The notes beneath the pieces are model-generated. The model was not told where the DNA came from and ran no database searches. It was given only the letters and a program-made list of their open reading frames with translations. Made by a program: the position numbers and the translations under genes. Shown here in pieces: positions 31,447 to 43,019 of a stretch of 64,000 nucleotides of DNA; the stretch's first letter is position 1, and every line of letters starts with the position of its first letter. Origin of the DNA: Zoroaster sp. YZ-2022 (lineage: Eukaryota > Echinodermata > Asteroidea > Forcipulatida > Zoroasteridae); contig CM055823.1 of the NCBI GenBank assembly GCA_029582265.1, positions 13,156,060 through 13,220,059 of the forward strand, read 5' to 3'.

Positions 31447-34189
31447 TTTATTCATGTGTGTACTGTCTACAAACCTCAGAAGAAACACAATCCAGTTAAT
31501 TTATATTCTTTATGCACATTCATTTCCAAAAAGGAATAAGGAATGAACTTTCTTTATTCACATACTAACCAAATAAGAAATTCCTTCGTGTAGTATTGGC
31601 ATTTATTATAACAAGTAAGGAATTGTTCATATGCAATTATACAATTGTGATGTGGTACAAATACAATATATGTATTTAACTCTGTTAACCCTCCTATGGT
31701 TTGACCTTTCAAAACCTTTCAAAATCTGCTTACTGGCAAAATGGCTATCAATAATGTATGAACCCTTTAAAACCCTCCAGAATTTGTTGCTACTGAACTA
31801 CCACACCTTTCAATACCCTTTGAAAGGTATTGAAACATTTCAACACCAGTTTGTTCAGAGAGTTGTTTCACCTTTCGAAACCTTTCATAGGTCCCTTTTG
31901 TCAGACAGTTTTCTCACCTTTCAAAACCCTTCAGTACAGCAAACTTGAAAGGTTTTGAAAGGTCTGACAATTCTATGGCAAACTGCACTGTACATAGGAG
32001 GGTGGAAAGTTGTACATGTTTTTATTTGGTTAGCTAGATTTATAAAAAGATGAAAACATTTCACACGATGATTGATAGTAGACACATGTTCTAACTTTAC
32101 AACAAGTATTTTTTTTAATGATAATCTAGTAGTTACCAATGTAGTACCTTCCTTTTGATGGAATTGTTCTAAGCAACTGCAGGTTTAATTTAATGTGTAT
32201 TGTTGGCATGATTATAGTAATACTGTTGTAATTCAGCATACTGACTGTAGCAAACGTTTTGAATAAATCATCTATCTATATCAAACATGAATTAGTCTTA
32301 TATAACTTGAAGTGTATTTCAATTCTAATAAGTGGTTTCATTAAGAATGTTAATGCTTTGCAAGTCTTATGTAAGAGCAGATCGTTTGAACAGAAATGGG
32401 CTTAAAGAATGAATGTCAGAAAGGAAAATCATAAAACGTAGGCAATGGGTATTATAACAAAACAAACTAGAGGTATAGAGTTTGTAAAAAACAAACTCAA
32501 GGTGTTTGGGGGTTCATGTTATGGTGTCATCACCTAAAGTTGTTTAAAAATGCAAAATAAATCCAAAATGTTAACATTGTATAAGTTTGTATTTAACAGA
32601 AATAAAGAGCATATTTTAAGTGTACTATGAATTAAAGAGCTTTTTATTATCAGATTATTGTCTTTCTCCCAGTTATGATAAACAACATTTAAGAAATCTA
32701 ATCCTTAATAGAACGCCCATTATTACAGCTAAAATGGGGAGACATTGCAGGAACGAGCCAAGCCAGGCAGCTATTTTTTCTGCAGTACAATTCCTCATTC
32801 ACTTACAAATTCCCATAAAAATCTAATGTTACAAAGGTTGAAAGGTTCTTCAATAGTTAATTCACCACTAAACTTGCACGAGCATGTTAGTCTAGTGAGT
32901 AGAATGCTCGTTCTCAAGGTGTTTGGTTGTTCATCATGTTATGACGTCATCACCTAAAGTTGTTTAAAAGTACATTAATTAAGTCTGAACTTGGTAAATA
33001 TGGTTTCCTCTTCAGAAAAGTTTCATGATAAAACTTGCATCCGTGGTGCCAAGTGCGACTTGACAAGAGACTACGGCTATGGAGTTAAGTTCAGCATGTG
33101 ACTTGACTTCAGACTACTAGACCATGGAGCGTGCAATGAAAATGCATTCAGAAATTGAGTTTCGTGACGCATATCATGCATGAGCGTAGAAACAGTTTAA
33201 TAGATAATTACATGTAAATTCTAATTATATAAATCCACTCACAAAACTTGCCAGTTTGGCAGATATTTGCATTTGAACTATGACATGAAAATAGCGCCCT
33301 CTTTCGGTCATTCTTAAAAAACTGTACATTTTTATGGGGATTTTTGTATAATTGAATAGTTCACATGGGCTATGTTTTTTATGTTTCCCCTACCCTAATC
33401 TGTCAAATCGGTCCAGTGAGGTAGGGAAGTTTGGAAAGGGGATTCCATATTTGGGAAATATTTGATGTCATTGTAAAGAAATGAACCAGTTTAAAAAAAT
33501 ATTGCCTTGAATAAAAGGTCTGAACCCGACTGCTCCCTGAACGTCCTCTACCCATTACTCCCAGGGTAGGATCTATGGTGTCGTGGTGTAGTATTCCAAT
33601 TTAATTGATCATGTGAAAAACTTCTAACTTGTCCATACATTTCAATATTTTGGGGTTTCATTTCCCATCCCCCATCTCCTTACCTTGAGCTCCACCCTCT
33701 TTAGGCAACCCTGGATCTAACCCTACCTACATCAAAGACCAATTTATGAATCTTTTCTCATCTTTAAAAAGTAAATTATTGGTTATTAATTGTCAACGTT
33801 TTGTGTAAATATTTAAATTGATTAAACACATTCTTCGTTAATACATAAAATTAATAAGATATTTAAATAAAGGAAATGCGAAACAACATTATCTTTTGAA
33901 TGACACTTCTGCTTTATTTTGTCATGGTCATGATACTCCTTTTCCATCCATTTTTGCACCCATCAATAATAATCCATTTCATACAGGATAAAGGTTATCC
34001 AAACTTCTGGGTCTAATTTGCAATGAAAAGAATACTTTTTTTCTGAAGTACAAAATACAAAATAAGTGAACCTGTAGTCCCTAACATTAATTGGATTTGG
34101 CTGGTATTGTTAAATCTTTGGCACTTAAAAACTTTTACTGGTGCATGAAAAGAAAGTCAACAGAATGTTTTAATTAAAGTTAATGGTTA
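31447..34189. other. No gene; CCTTTCAAAACC-rich patch at 31700-31980
   Basis: Mostly plain AT-rich DNA. Between 31700 and 31980 the motif CCTTTCAAAACC (and its inverse GGTTTTGAAAGG) recurs about ten times in both orientations. CTCAAGGTGTTTGG…CATCACCTAAAGTTGTTTAAAA is repeated at about 32498-32550 and 32915-32970. No exon recognised. Confidence 0.5.
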
Positions 34190-34269
34190 AAGGAGCAACA
34201 TTATCTCAATCAGAGTAGACTTTCAACGGGTCATGGAATCAGTGTCCTAGTGTAAGATGAACAAAGCGG

Positions 34270-35300
34270 GTGATTGAAAATTACTGGCTCATTTGTTAAG
34301 CAGTCTGCAAGGATAAGTCATCTGAAGTTGATTGCCAGGGTAGCTGTAATGCCATGTGATTTTGTTCATTATAAGTGTATTATATAGTACAGCTGATGCA
34401 TTGAAAAGTGTGTGAAGATAGGCACTTTCATGTGAAAATCTCTGCTTCTCCAGCACCTTTACTGCTGTCTACACTCACTGGCCAAAAATATTGCAACATG
34501 CTCAAAATAGCACTTTACAGTAACAGGTGAGATGATCATTTCGTCTGATTTCATCAATTGTGTATTACATAATTTCCAAGCAAGAACAGTAAAAAAGAAC
34601 ATTGACTTCAAAACATAGGCACTTTCAAGAAGTCTTAAGTAGTGTAAATAAAATAAAATAAATTATTGTAACACAGTTCTCCAAACTGAACTTTGGTGTG
34701 TGTTGCAATACTTATGGTCAGTGAGTGTATATCAGTATCAGTACATAATGTATCTGAGCCAACTGCAGTCTCTACCAGTTCTTTTGCAGTGAGAGATTGG
34801 CTGTACACCATGTCAATTGTATTCTTAGTAAATGATCTATGAATTTCCAGCGTAGGAAATGTACTTTTCAGACGTGTTTTCAGATTGTGGGACCTGTACT
34901 TACTGCAGTCAACTCCCTCCACTTCTTGTACGCACTTGATGAACTTACGATATAATGACTTTGTGAAAAGTATTTCATTGTTTTATTATTTTCTTCTGGA
35001 TGACTTCTTCACAGAATTTTATTTATGCATCATTGTACCAAATAGGTATTTCGTCTGATGGATCTGGCCTTGTCAAGAATTGGGTACATACTCATTATAG
35101 CAAAGACAATGATAGCAAACTTCTAAACCCACAAGATCTTTATCTTCGATTTGCAAAAGTAACCTCTCATCTTTCCATTGGGCTGCTTCAAACAGTTGGC
35201 ATGCAATCAAGGTTTGGCACTGTGAATACAATTTTCGCGGTTTGTCAGGGAGTAACTCTGATGAAGACCACGGTTTTCTTCTCTGGGGTTCAGTGCTGCA
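34270..35300 (-). pseudogene. Degraded transposon-associated ORF (DLVxxEVxYHxxCYxxY family)
   Basis: On the minus strand, 35300-35073 reads QTLIACQLFEAAQWKDERLL and QIEDKDLVGLEVCYHCLCYN. 35030-34740 continues, with frame breaks, through FCEEVIQKKIIKQ, YRKFIKCVQEVEGVDCSKYR and TRLKSTFPTLEIHRSFTKN. After the MITE at 34470-34729, the segment ESAYLHTLFNASAVLYNTLI continues the frame. The DERLLLQIED-DLV-E-YH-CY-Y wording is familiar from large uncharacterised, repeat-associated proteins of cnidarians and echinoderms; that recognition is from memory. At least three frameshifts or stops and the MITE insertion make it a pseudogene. Confidence 0.6.
34470..34729. mobile_element. Tc1/mariner-like MITE
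   Basis: The ends TACACTCACTGGCCAAAAAT and (inverted) TGTTGCAATACTTATGGTCAGTGAGTGTA pair over about 28 bp and are flanked by TA, as expected for Tc1/mariner insertion. It is inserted inside the degraded minus-strand ORF at about TDTD/Y, which dates the insertion after that ORF arrived. Confidence 0.85.
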
Positions 35301-35510
35301 TTCTTACCACTCAACCTCATATTGACCTGAATATGTATGAAGAAAGAATGATAAATATTTAATAGAAATAGAGGAATAAGTGAGTAAGGGGAATGGGCAT
35401 TGTAGACAAAAAGAGAGTGAAAATTAACAAAAGTAAACACACAAGACAAGGTAAACAGATAGAAAGAAACGAAAAAGCAACATATAACTAGAAACAATTT
35501 TACTGGATAC
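35301..35510. other. No gene seen
   Basis: Short AT-rich stretch between the degraded ORF and the next TIR element. Confidence 0.5.
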
Positions 35511-35930
35511 TAAGCTTGGGCAATAAACATGATATCGAATATTGCGATAACTTTTTTTTGCGATAACTTTTTATTCGATTACAATATCGAGAACCTATTT
35601 AAGTTATCGGCATATCGCGAATACAAATATATCACAATAAAATATAAATTGACATTGTTAGTAAAGTCAGAAATTCCATGTAAATAAAATCATTATTATT
35701 TTGAGCTTTTATAAATGAGAAACAAAAGCAAACTACTTAAGAAGTACATATCGCTCTGCAAATAAATTAGAAATTTATTGTGACACTTGTAGGGGTACAC
35801 ACACCTGTGGTTATTGGCTCTAAAGCAATCATGCATGAATGCAAAAAAAGAATTGCGATATTATTGAAAATTGCAATATATGTTTGCCGATATATCGTGG
35901 ATAAAAAAAAATCGTTATTGCCCAAGCTTA
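35511..35930. mobile_element. 420-bp TIR element, hAT-like
   Basis: The ends TAAGCTTGGGCAATAA and TTATTGCCCAAGCTTA are perfect inverses. The flanking 8-mers CTGGATAC and CTGAATAC differ at one base and look like an 8-bp target duplication typical of hAT elements. The interior is rich in ATATCG and CGATAT. Confidence 0.85.
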
Positions 35931-35964
35931 CTGAATACTTGAAACTTGATTGAATTTTTGGAAA

Positions 35965-36411
35965 GAATGTCATATCCGACCGCCACTTTTTAAGGGTTTT
36001 TTGGAAATTTGTGCAACCACTAACCAGTTAAAAATTATTCTATCGATTTTTGGTGGTACAGAAAGCGAAAACTATCTTTAAAATCCACTTTTATGATGGT
36101 TTTCGGACTTTATTTCCCTTGTAAAAAATCCTCCCCTTCAGAAAATAGAACGATCATATTATAGTTGCCACTGCGCATGTACAATGACTGTGTTGGTCAC
36201 TAATTGTGGAGTTTACAACATCAGACTGACATGACTGAGGAATTCATCATATAACAAAATGGATTATTTTTCATGAAATAAATATCCTGGAATAATTTGA
36301 AGTATATGTCCATCATCATCCATATGTTCTCCACCTTACTACATGAAGGTAGGTAAGATTACTTTATTGGTTATATTGAATGAGAAAAAGTGGCGGTTCG
36401 ATACAACATTC
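35965..36411. mobile_element. ~447-bp TIR element
   Basis: The left end GAATGTCATATCCGACCGCCACTTTTT and the right end AAAAAGTGGCGGTTCGATACAACATTC are inverted over about 27 bp. It sits only 34 bp from the previous element. No coding capacity. Confidence 0.8.
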
Positions 36412-38489
36412 TAACCGAATTTTTCAATATTTGCCTACCTTGATGTTTCTGTTTCTTCTCATGTCTTCCTCTCCCTGCAAATGGCATGGAAGCATTTGTA
36501 CCACTCAGAGTGGTACCCATAAATCTGTAAATCAAATGGTAATTAATTTTAGGAATGTCAGCTATTCATCCATACATGTAAAATAATAAATAATTGGGTC
36601 AGCAGCCATCTTCATTGTATACACTATGAAAAAATAACCCAAAACTTTAGTTCAGCTTGAAGTTCATTTCCATGCTTATTTACACCGCCAAAGGTTGAAT
36701 ATTCTTGGCTCATGTACAAAGTTATGTTTGTGCAACTAGTATTACTTTTAACTTTTAAGTATCTGATAAACTCCATTATAAAGATACCATTTTTCAACAG
36801 TGCTGATTTTTTTCCTCAAAAAAGTGCCCCTTTCAGGATTTTGATGGATTTGGGGTGGTTAGGGTTATAGTTTATTTTGTTGGTCAAGGTTATTTTGTTG
36901 GTCAAGGTATTAACATGGTAACTATTGAAAATAATCACCAGGAATGATCTTTTTTTGAAATTGTCACAAAAAAAGTATAATAATGTCAATAACATACACA
37001 ATACTGAGGGACAGACCACAATGAGATATTAAAAGTCTGACGACATAAGTTAAATTGTCAAGGATATTTTTCATATATGTTGTCTTGTTGATATAGGTAG
37101 GCAGATTCACGCAAGCCGCCGCTGGCGGCGCACTTCAAAAGCTCACTTTAGACATCGCGATTGTGACCGACTCACTCACATCCGGGTTCGCGCGAAAACG
37201 TTCCCCCTGGCTAGCTGTTTAATATGTCGTCGTAGCTCGCGTTGTCGCTGTGCGGATTAAGCGTTAATCTGTAGACGCCATCTTAGATTCATTCATAAAT
37301 TTTGCTTCGTTTCAATGCAAAATATCCGAACTCGGACGTTAGAAATATCGCCGTGTTTACGACCCGTTTTTCATCATTGTGCATGACGGAAATTCATCAT
37401 CAATTTAGAGGTATTGGATGGTCTTCATGAAACTTGAAACCACGAAAAAAGGATACACCGTATCGTGGTGCCAACTGTAACGTTGGTGGAAAAACAGTGC
37501 AACTCGCGGAAAATGATCCGACAGCAAATTTAAAAAAAATTCACCTCTATCGGCGATTTGACTCGGTGAATCGGGGTGTCACGCACGCTTAATCGGGGTG
37601 TCACGCACGGGTGGATTTTGGTATTCAATGAGATTTTTTTGTTTAAAAGGGGTACATGCTATAGACACTTTGTTAGTACTACAAGGATACGTTGCAGGCA
37701 AATGCGGTCACAACTTTTCAAATGAAACTGGCCTCCAAAATGACCAAATATTTAAATCAACAAAAAATCGTAACTTTGCACAGGGTTAACCTATCATGAC
37801 CATTGACCCCTCATTTTCTTTCTAATTTTTTGCTCTATCCAGTGATATGACATTTAAAAGAATTGAAGCAACTTCAAATTGTCATGAAACTGCCTAATAT
37901 AGGCCTAAGTCCAACTATTTTACAAAAAATATGTAGTCTGATTAGGTCCAGATATTTTTCAAATTCTTTTAAAATTAATTCCTACATTACCTGTAACGTT
38001 AGCTGTAACAGAGATTCTGTGATTGTTCATTACCAGCGACGTTGTTATGTACGTTAGCTCCAACAGCCCTAACGTTAGACCATTCCTTGCTCGGTGTCCT
38101 TTCTCTATGGTTAGACATGGACATTGGCAATATCACACTCAACCATACCGTCTATTGCTTCCATCCACTTGCACATGAAAGAAACTTTGTCCAACTCATT
38201 TCCCAAAATGATAACAATTTGGATTCCATGCTAGACAAATTATTATTAATAGTACATTTTCTGCGACGCATTTTCTGCAGACGGGCCCGACACTCAGGGA
38301 AGCCATTGTTTTTGCTGCTGCATGGTACTATACTGTGCGCGTGCATAGCGCATGCATGGCAGGTCATGACCTGCGCGGTCTTCGTAAACTCGAACTATTC
38401 TATTCTAATTAGATAATGCATATACACACAATATAGGCCGATATGTCTGTGTGTAAGAGAACGTCAGTATGGCTGTGCTTCTGAATAGT
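36412..38489. other. No gene; CpG-rich patch at 37105-37620
   Basis: Mostly AT-rich, with a partial TTAACCCTAACT-type element at about 36826-36870. 37105-37620 is richer in CpG than its surroundings and contains CGCCGCTGGCGGCG and GACGCCATCTTAG (a YY1-like core). It could be a decayed promoter or transposon DNA; no exon follows in either direction. The frame at 38042-38416 has no family resemblance. Confidence 0.4.
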
Positions 38490-39393
38490 TGTTCGTTTAA
38501 ACTTCTGTTTTCGACCGGAAGGAGAGGTCAAATTGGGGTCATGTCTGTGTAAGAAATGTGACATAGTTCAAGGTCTTTAAGATGATACAAAGATTGTGAT
38601 ATGATTTTTTGAAATGTTTAGAAATTTTCAACTTCCGGTTTCGACCGGAAGGAGAGGTCGGATTGGAGTCACGTCTGTGTACGAAAAATTACATAATTAC
38701 AGATCTGTAACATGGTGCAATGACTGTGAAAATATCGTTTGTGGTTCATGAGATATGATTTTTTGAAAATATTAAACTTTGATTTAGTGTAATTCGATAT
38801 CTGATGATCTCACTATGACCTCACAATTTGACATAAAACTACATGTTAAGGTCTAACTATGTGTGAAGTTTTAAGTTTCTGTGAACTCTGCAACTATGTT
38901 TTTGTCTCTGGATAATTCTTATTAAGAAGAAGAAGAAAAAAAAAAACCGAACAATATCAAGAGGTGTTTGGGCACCAACCCAAACACCTAATAATAAAAA
39001 ACCCGAGATGACAAAGGCAATATCGAGATGGGTCTATTATAGTATACACACATGTACAAATACTATGTGACTCGGAGTCAGTGGCGGCGATTGCTTGTGA
39101 CAGTTGTGGAGAACGTGTCGGCCGCGATATGACCTGACCCAATGATTGATAATATAAATAATTATTTAGTTTTTGTTTACACCAAAAATATTTAATTAAT
39201 AAATATAAATATTGTATAAAAACACACTGATGTATCTAAGGCCAAATAAAAAACTCTCAACAAAAAAATACCCCCCCCCCCAAAAAAAATAAAAATAAAA
39301 TAAAATAAAAAAAATAAAAATAAATAAACAAACAAAAAAGCGCAGCATCGCACCTATTTTGAAGCCGATCTATGACCAGAAACCGGAGACTTT
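38490..39393 (-). mobile_element. Inverted partial copy of the 28.2-29.9 kb element
   Basis: CTTCCGGTTTCGACCGGAAGGAGAGGTC, the TTTGAAATATTAAA/ATCATGAGATATGAT blocks, and the terminal hairpin GAGGTGTTTGGGCACCAACCCAAACACCTA (38962-38989) correspond in reverse to 28430-28760. The end at 39345-39392 matches 29845-29897. A-rich microsatellite lies between. Confidence 0.7.
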
Positions 39394-41654
39394 TTTTTTT
39401 CATCGGATGAAATTATTACATTAGTCTCAAACACCTTCTGGTGCGTTTTATTGTATATTTTACAAAAATAAATATGTACAGGGCAAAGCTATGGGGGCAT
39501 AGCCAGAAGTTTGTCAAGGGAGGGGCGGCGAACAAGGTTTTGAAACAAAGTAGCCCTGGAAAATATTGATATCACACACAAGAGTTACCATCATCCCTGT
39601 TTTAAGGATACAATTGGGGTAAAATATATACTTTTTAAACAATATAAAAACAACAAAATATACCTGGGGCGATCACCCCCTTGGCTACGCTGTGATTAAA
39701 TTTTCAAAACCTGATGAACAAAACAATGACAATTTTACAGACTGAACTAAAATAAATTAATGGATATCAACATAGGCCCATATGGAAAAATAATTGTAGT
39801 TAATGTATATTAACTTTTTATAAAAAGCAAAAAGGAAATGCTTTGGCCACAGTTTAGCTTCACCATACTTTATAGAAAATATAATTTAACTATACAAATG
39901 TTTCAAAAGATTTCAGCTTTTAAAACGAATATAAACTTTGGTATATACCGGTATGTTAACTACTGAAAACATTATTGCAAATAAAACGTATTAATAAATA
40001 AAACATATTTTTACAGTTACGTACAAGTATTAAATTCTAATACACTTTTAGTAATTGCCTACATTTACAAGCATCATATATTGATCACTGTGATTGATAT
40101 GTTTGCTTATGATTTAACTTTTTGCATAAACGAGTAGACAGAATGACCATGTATGTATGTATAAAAATATCTTGTCGAGTAGAATAAAATATAAATCTCG
40201 GTTCAAAAGAAATAATGGATGCATTAACTGACATTATTTTAACCAAAAGTGTAAAGGGGGTTGAAGATCGATGGACACATTTATGTGACATTCAACAACA
40301 AAAATAAATAAAAACAAATTAATTAAAAAAACGATTGACACACAAATACACTCACACTTTTTCTGAATGACAAAATTTGACGCTCATAAATATTCCTATG
40401 ACACTAATTATATTTTATCACAATTAATCAAATTAAACATGAATGTTTGTCCTCTGGAAACATTGCAATGAATAGGAACATTATTCACTTTTTTTCTCGT
40501 TAAAAACACAATAATATAAAAACTTTTAAAGGTTGGTATTTATTCGAATCAAGATATACATAAATCAACCAATGTATAAGTTTCAGCTCAACATAGATTC
40601 TTGATTCATGAGAAAGGTGTGACGTAATAACATTGAAAATTGTCATGTTTATATGTGTTTTCTCTGATATGAAAACACTTCAGATATGAAATTTTTTCAT
40701 GATGAATGTTACCTTTACCAACTTGTGTATTGTGTCAACCAAGGACCTCCTATTATTCCCTTTACTGTTGGACTTTTTTTAGGCATCTCCCATATGTGGA
40801 ACCTCTACCTGAAAATACACATAATCCCTGTATCATCTGACACTATTACCACTTCCTTCTATCCTTGCATTTGGGGCAATGGCAATATCTGTAAGGACTA
40901 AACTGCTGTAGTACACCATTACTTCTCAATTACTTCCATTACTTCTCAATAGTCATGAGACTATATCTCCTACTCTCATTCCATATTACTATGTATATGC
41001 GTAGGGCCCCCATAAAGCTTTCTGACTTGGCACATACCTGGAGGGACCTCCCAGCAATACTTCTGTCCAGTGTATGTGGCCATTCTTGAATAAGACCACT
41101 ACATAAAGTATTGCTGATCAAGTCCTCTTATTCTTTTTATTCTTTTCATCAGGTATGTGATGTTTTCATTATTCTTTATCAATTAAAGAACATCTACTAT
41201 ATAATTTTCATTATTACTGATCAGTAAAAGTTGGATTTATGTTTCTAACTAACTAATTACTACCACTGGAAACATTTCAATATTCTGAAGATCTCCTTTC
41301 GAAATTTAGGGAAGTTCAATTTATCATTTTCTTAATATCTTGAGAGTATGATTTCTTAAGACAATAGGAAACCAGCTTGTTAATTAATTTAATCTATAAA
41401 GTTCACTTTAAATATTTCCCTTATACAGTGTAGTTTTTTGTTATAGAACAGAAAAGAAATATTCGTAGTTATGAAACAAAACAGTTATTGTAGATTATGC
41501 CATTCTTGAATAAGACCACAACATGTACACAAGTATTGATCAAGCCCTCTTATTCTTCTCATCAGATCAATGTCTAAACCCCCTCTATCGGGGCGGGTCT
41601 TACACATGTACAGTGCAGCATGGTATTAGCCCGAGGGGTGTCTGGTGCCTTTAA
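39394..41654. other. No gene seen
   Basis: AT-rich DNA. GCCATTCTTGAATAAGACCAC…TATTGATCAAG appears at about 41079-41130 and again at about 41500-41545, so a ~65-bp segment is duplicated. The frame at 40686-40901 was examined and not supported. Confidence 0.45.
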
Positions 41655-42732
41655 GACACCCTGTTTCAATTTTGGACACCCTATTTCATCTGTCATTTAC
41701 ATGTGAAAGTATTGTAAGTGAACAATTTGGACACACTGTTTCATCTGTCATTTACATGTGAAAGTATTTAAGTGAACAATTTGGACACACTGTTTCATCT
41801 GTCATTTACATGTAAAAGTATTGTAAGTGAACAATTTGGACACACTGTTTCATCTGTCATTTACATGTGAAAGTATTTAAGTGAACAATTTGGACACCCT
41901 GTTTCATCTGTCATTTACATGTAAAAGTATTGTAAGTCAACAATTTGGACACCCTGTTTCATCTGTCATTTACATGTAAAAGTATTGTAAGTCAACAATT
42001 TGGACACCCTGTTTCATCTGTCATTTACATGTAAAAGTATTGTAAGTGAACAATTTGGACACACTGTTTCATCTGTCATTTACATGTGAAAGTATTGTAA
42101 GTGAACAATTTGGACACCCTGTTTCATCTGTCATTTGCATGTGAAAGTATTGTAAGTGAACAATTTGGACACCCTGTTTCATCTGTCATTTACATGTGAA
42201 AGTATTGTAAGTGAACAATTTGGACACACTGTTTCATCTGTCATTTACATGTGAAAGTATTGTAAGTCAACAATTTGGACACACTGTTTCATCTGTCATT
42301 TACATGTGAAAGTATTGTAAGTGAACAATTTGGACACCCTGTTTCATCTGTCATTTACATGTGAAAGTATTGTAAGTGAATAATTTGGACACCCTGTTTC
42401 ATCTGTCATTTACATGTAAAAGTATTGTAAGTGAACAATTTGGACACACTGTTTCATCTGTCATTTACATGTGAAAGTATTGTAAGTGAACAATTTGGAC
42501 ACACTGTTTCATCTGTCATTTACATGTAAAAGTATTGTAAGTGAACAATTTGGACACCCTGTTTCATCTGTCATTTACATGTGAAAGTATTGTAAGTGAA
42601 CAATTTGGACACCCTGTTTCATCTGTCATTTACATGTAAAAGTATTGTAAGTGAACAATTTGGACACACTGTTTCATCTGTCATTTACATGTGAAAGTAT
42701 TGTAAGTCAACAATTTGGACACCCTGTTTGGA
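41655..42732. repeat. 55-bp minisatellite, ~19 copies
   Basis: The unit is GGACACCCTGTTTCATCTGT followed by CATTTACATGTGAAAGTATT and GTAAGTGAACAATTT. Copies differ at a few fixed sites (ACACT/ACCCT, TGTGAAAG/TGTAAAAG, GTGAAC/GTCAAC), and two lack TG. The array starts about 300 bp beyond the stop codon of the minus-strand NLR gene and might lie in its 3' UTR or just past it. No AATAAA was found between 42733 and 43019. Confidence 0.97.
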
Positions 42733-43019
42733 AATTTCCAGCAAATTTGGAGACCCTATGCAGATGAATTCCAACACAAAACCTCAACAGGTGGCTGGCT
42801 AGTACTATTTAACTTTTCCAAACCTTTCCAAGGTTTTTTTTTAGTGTTAAAGTATGCAAGGGTTTCACATTACCACAGATAAGAGTACACAGGAGTACAC
42901 GAATACAGACAACATATTTCCCTCCTGATGAATGTCTATTACTTAAAATTGCTGCCACTGCTGGTTAAGATGGCTACTGTGTGATATAATCATAACTCAA
43001 CATGATGAGAAAGTCAATC

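Noticed and set aside
38042..38416. 124-codon plus-strand frame
   Set aside because: No domain, no splice signals, no codon pattern; overlaps an equally open minus frame.
41655..42732. CRISPR-like array
   Set aside because: Direct 55-bp repeats have no unique spacers, and the DNA is plainly animal; it is a minisatellite.
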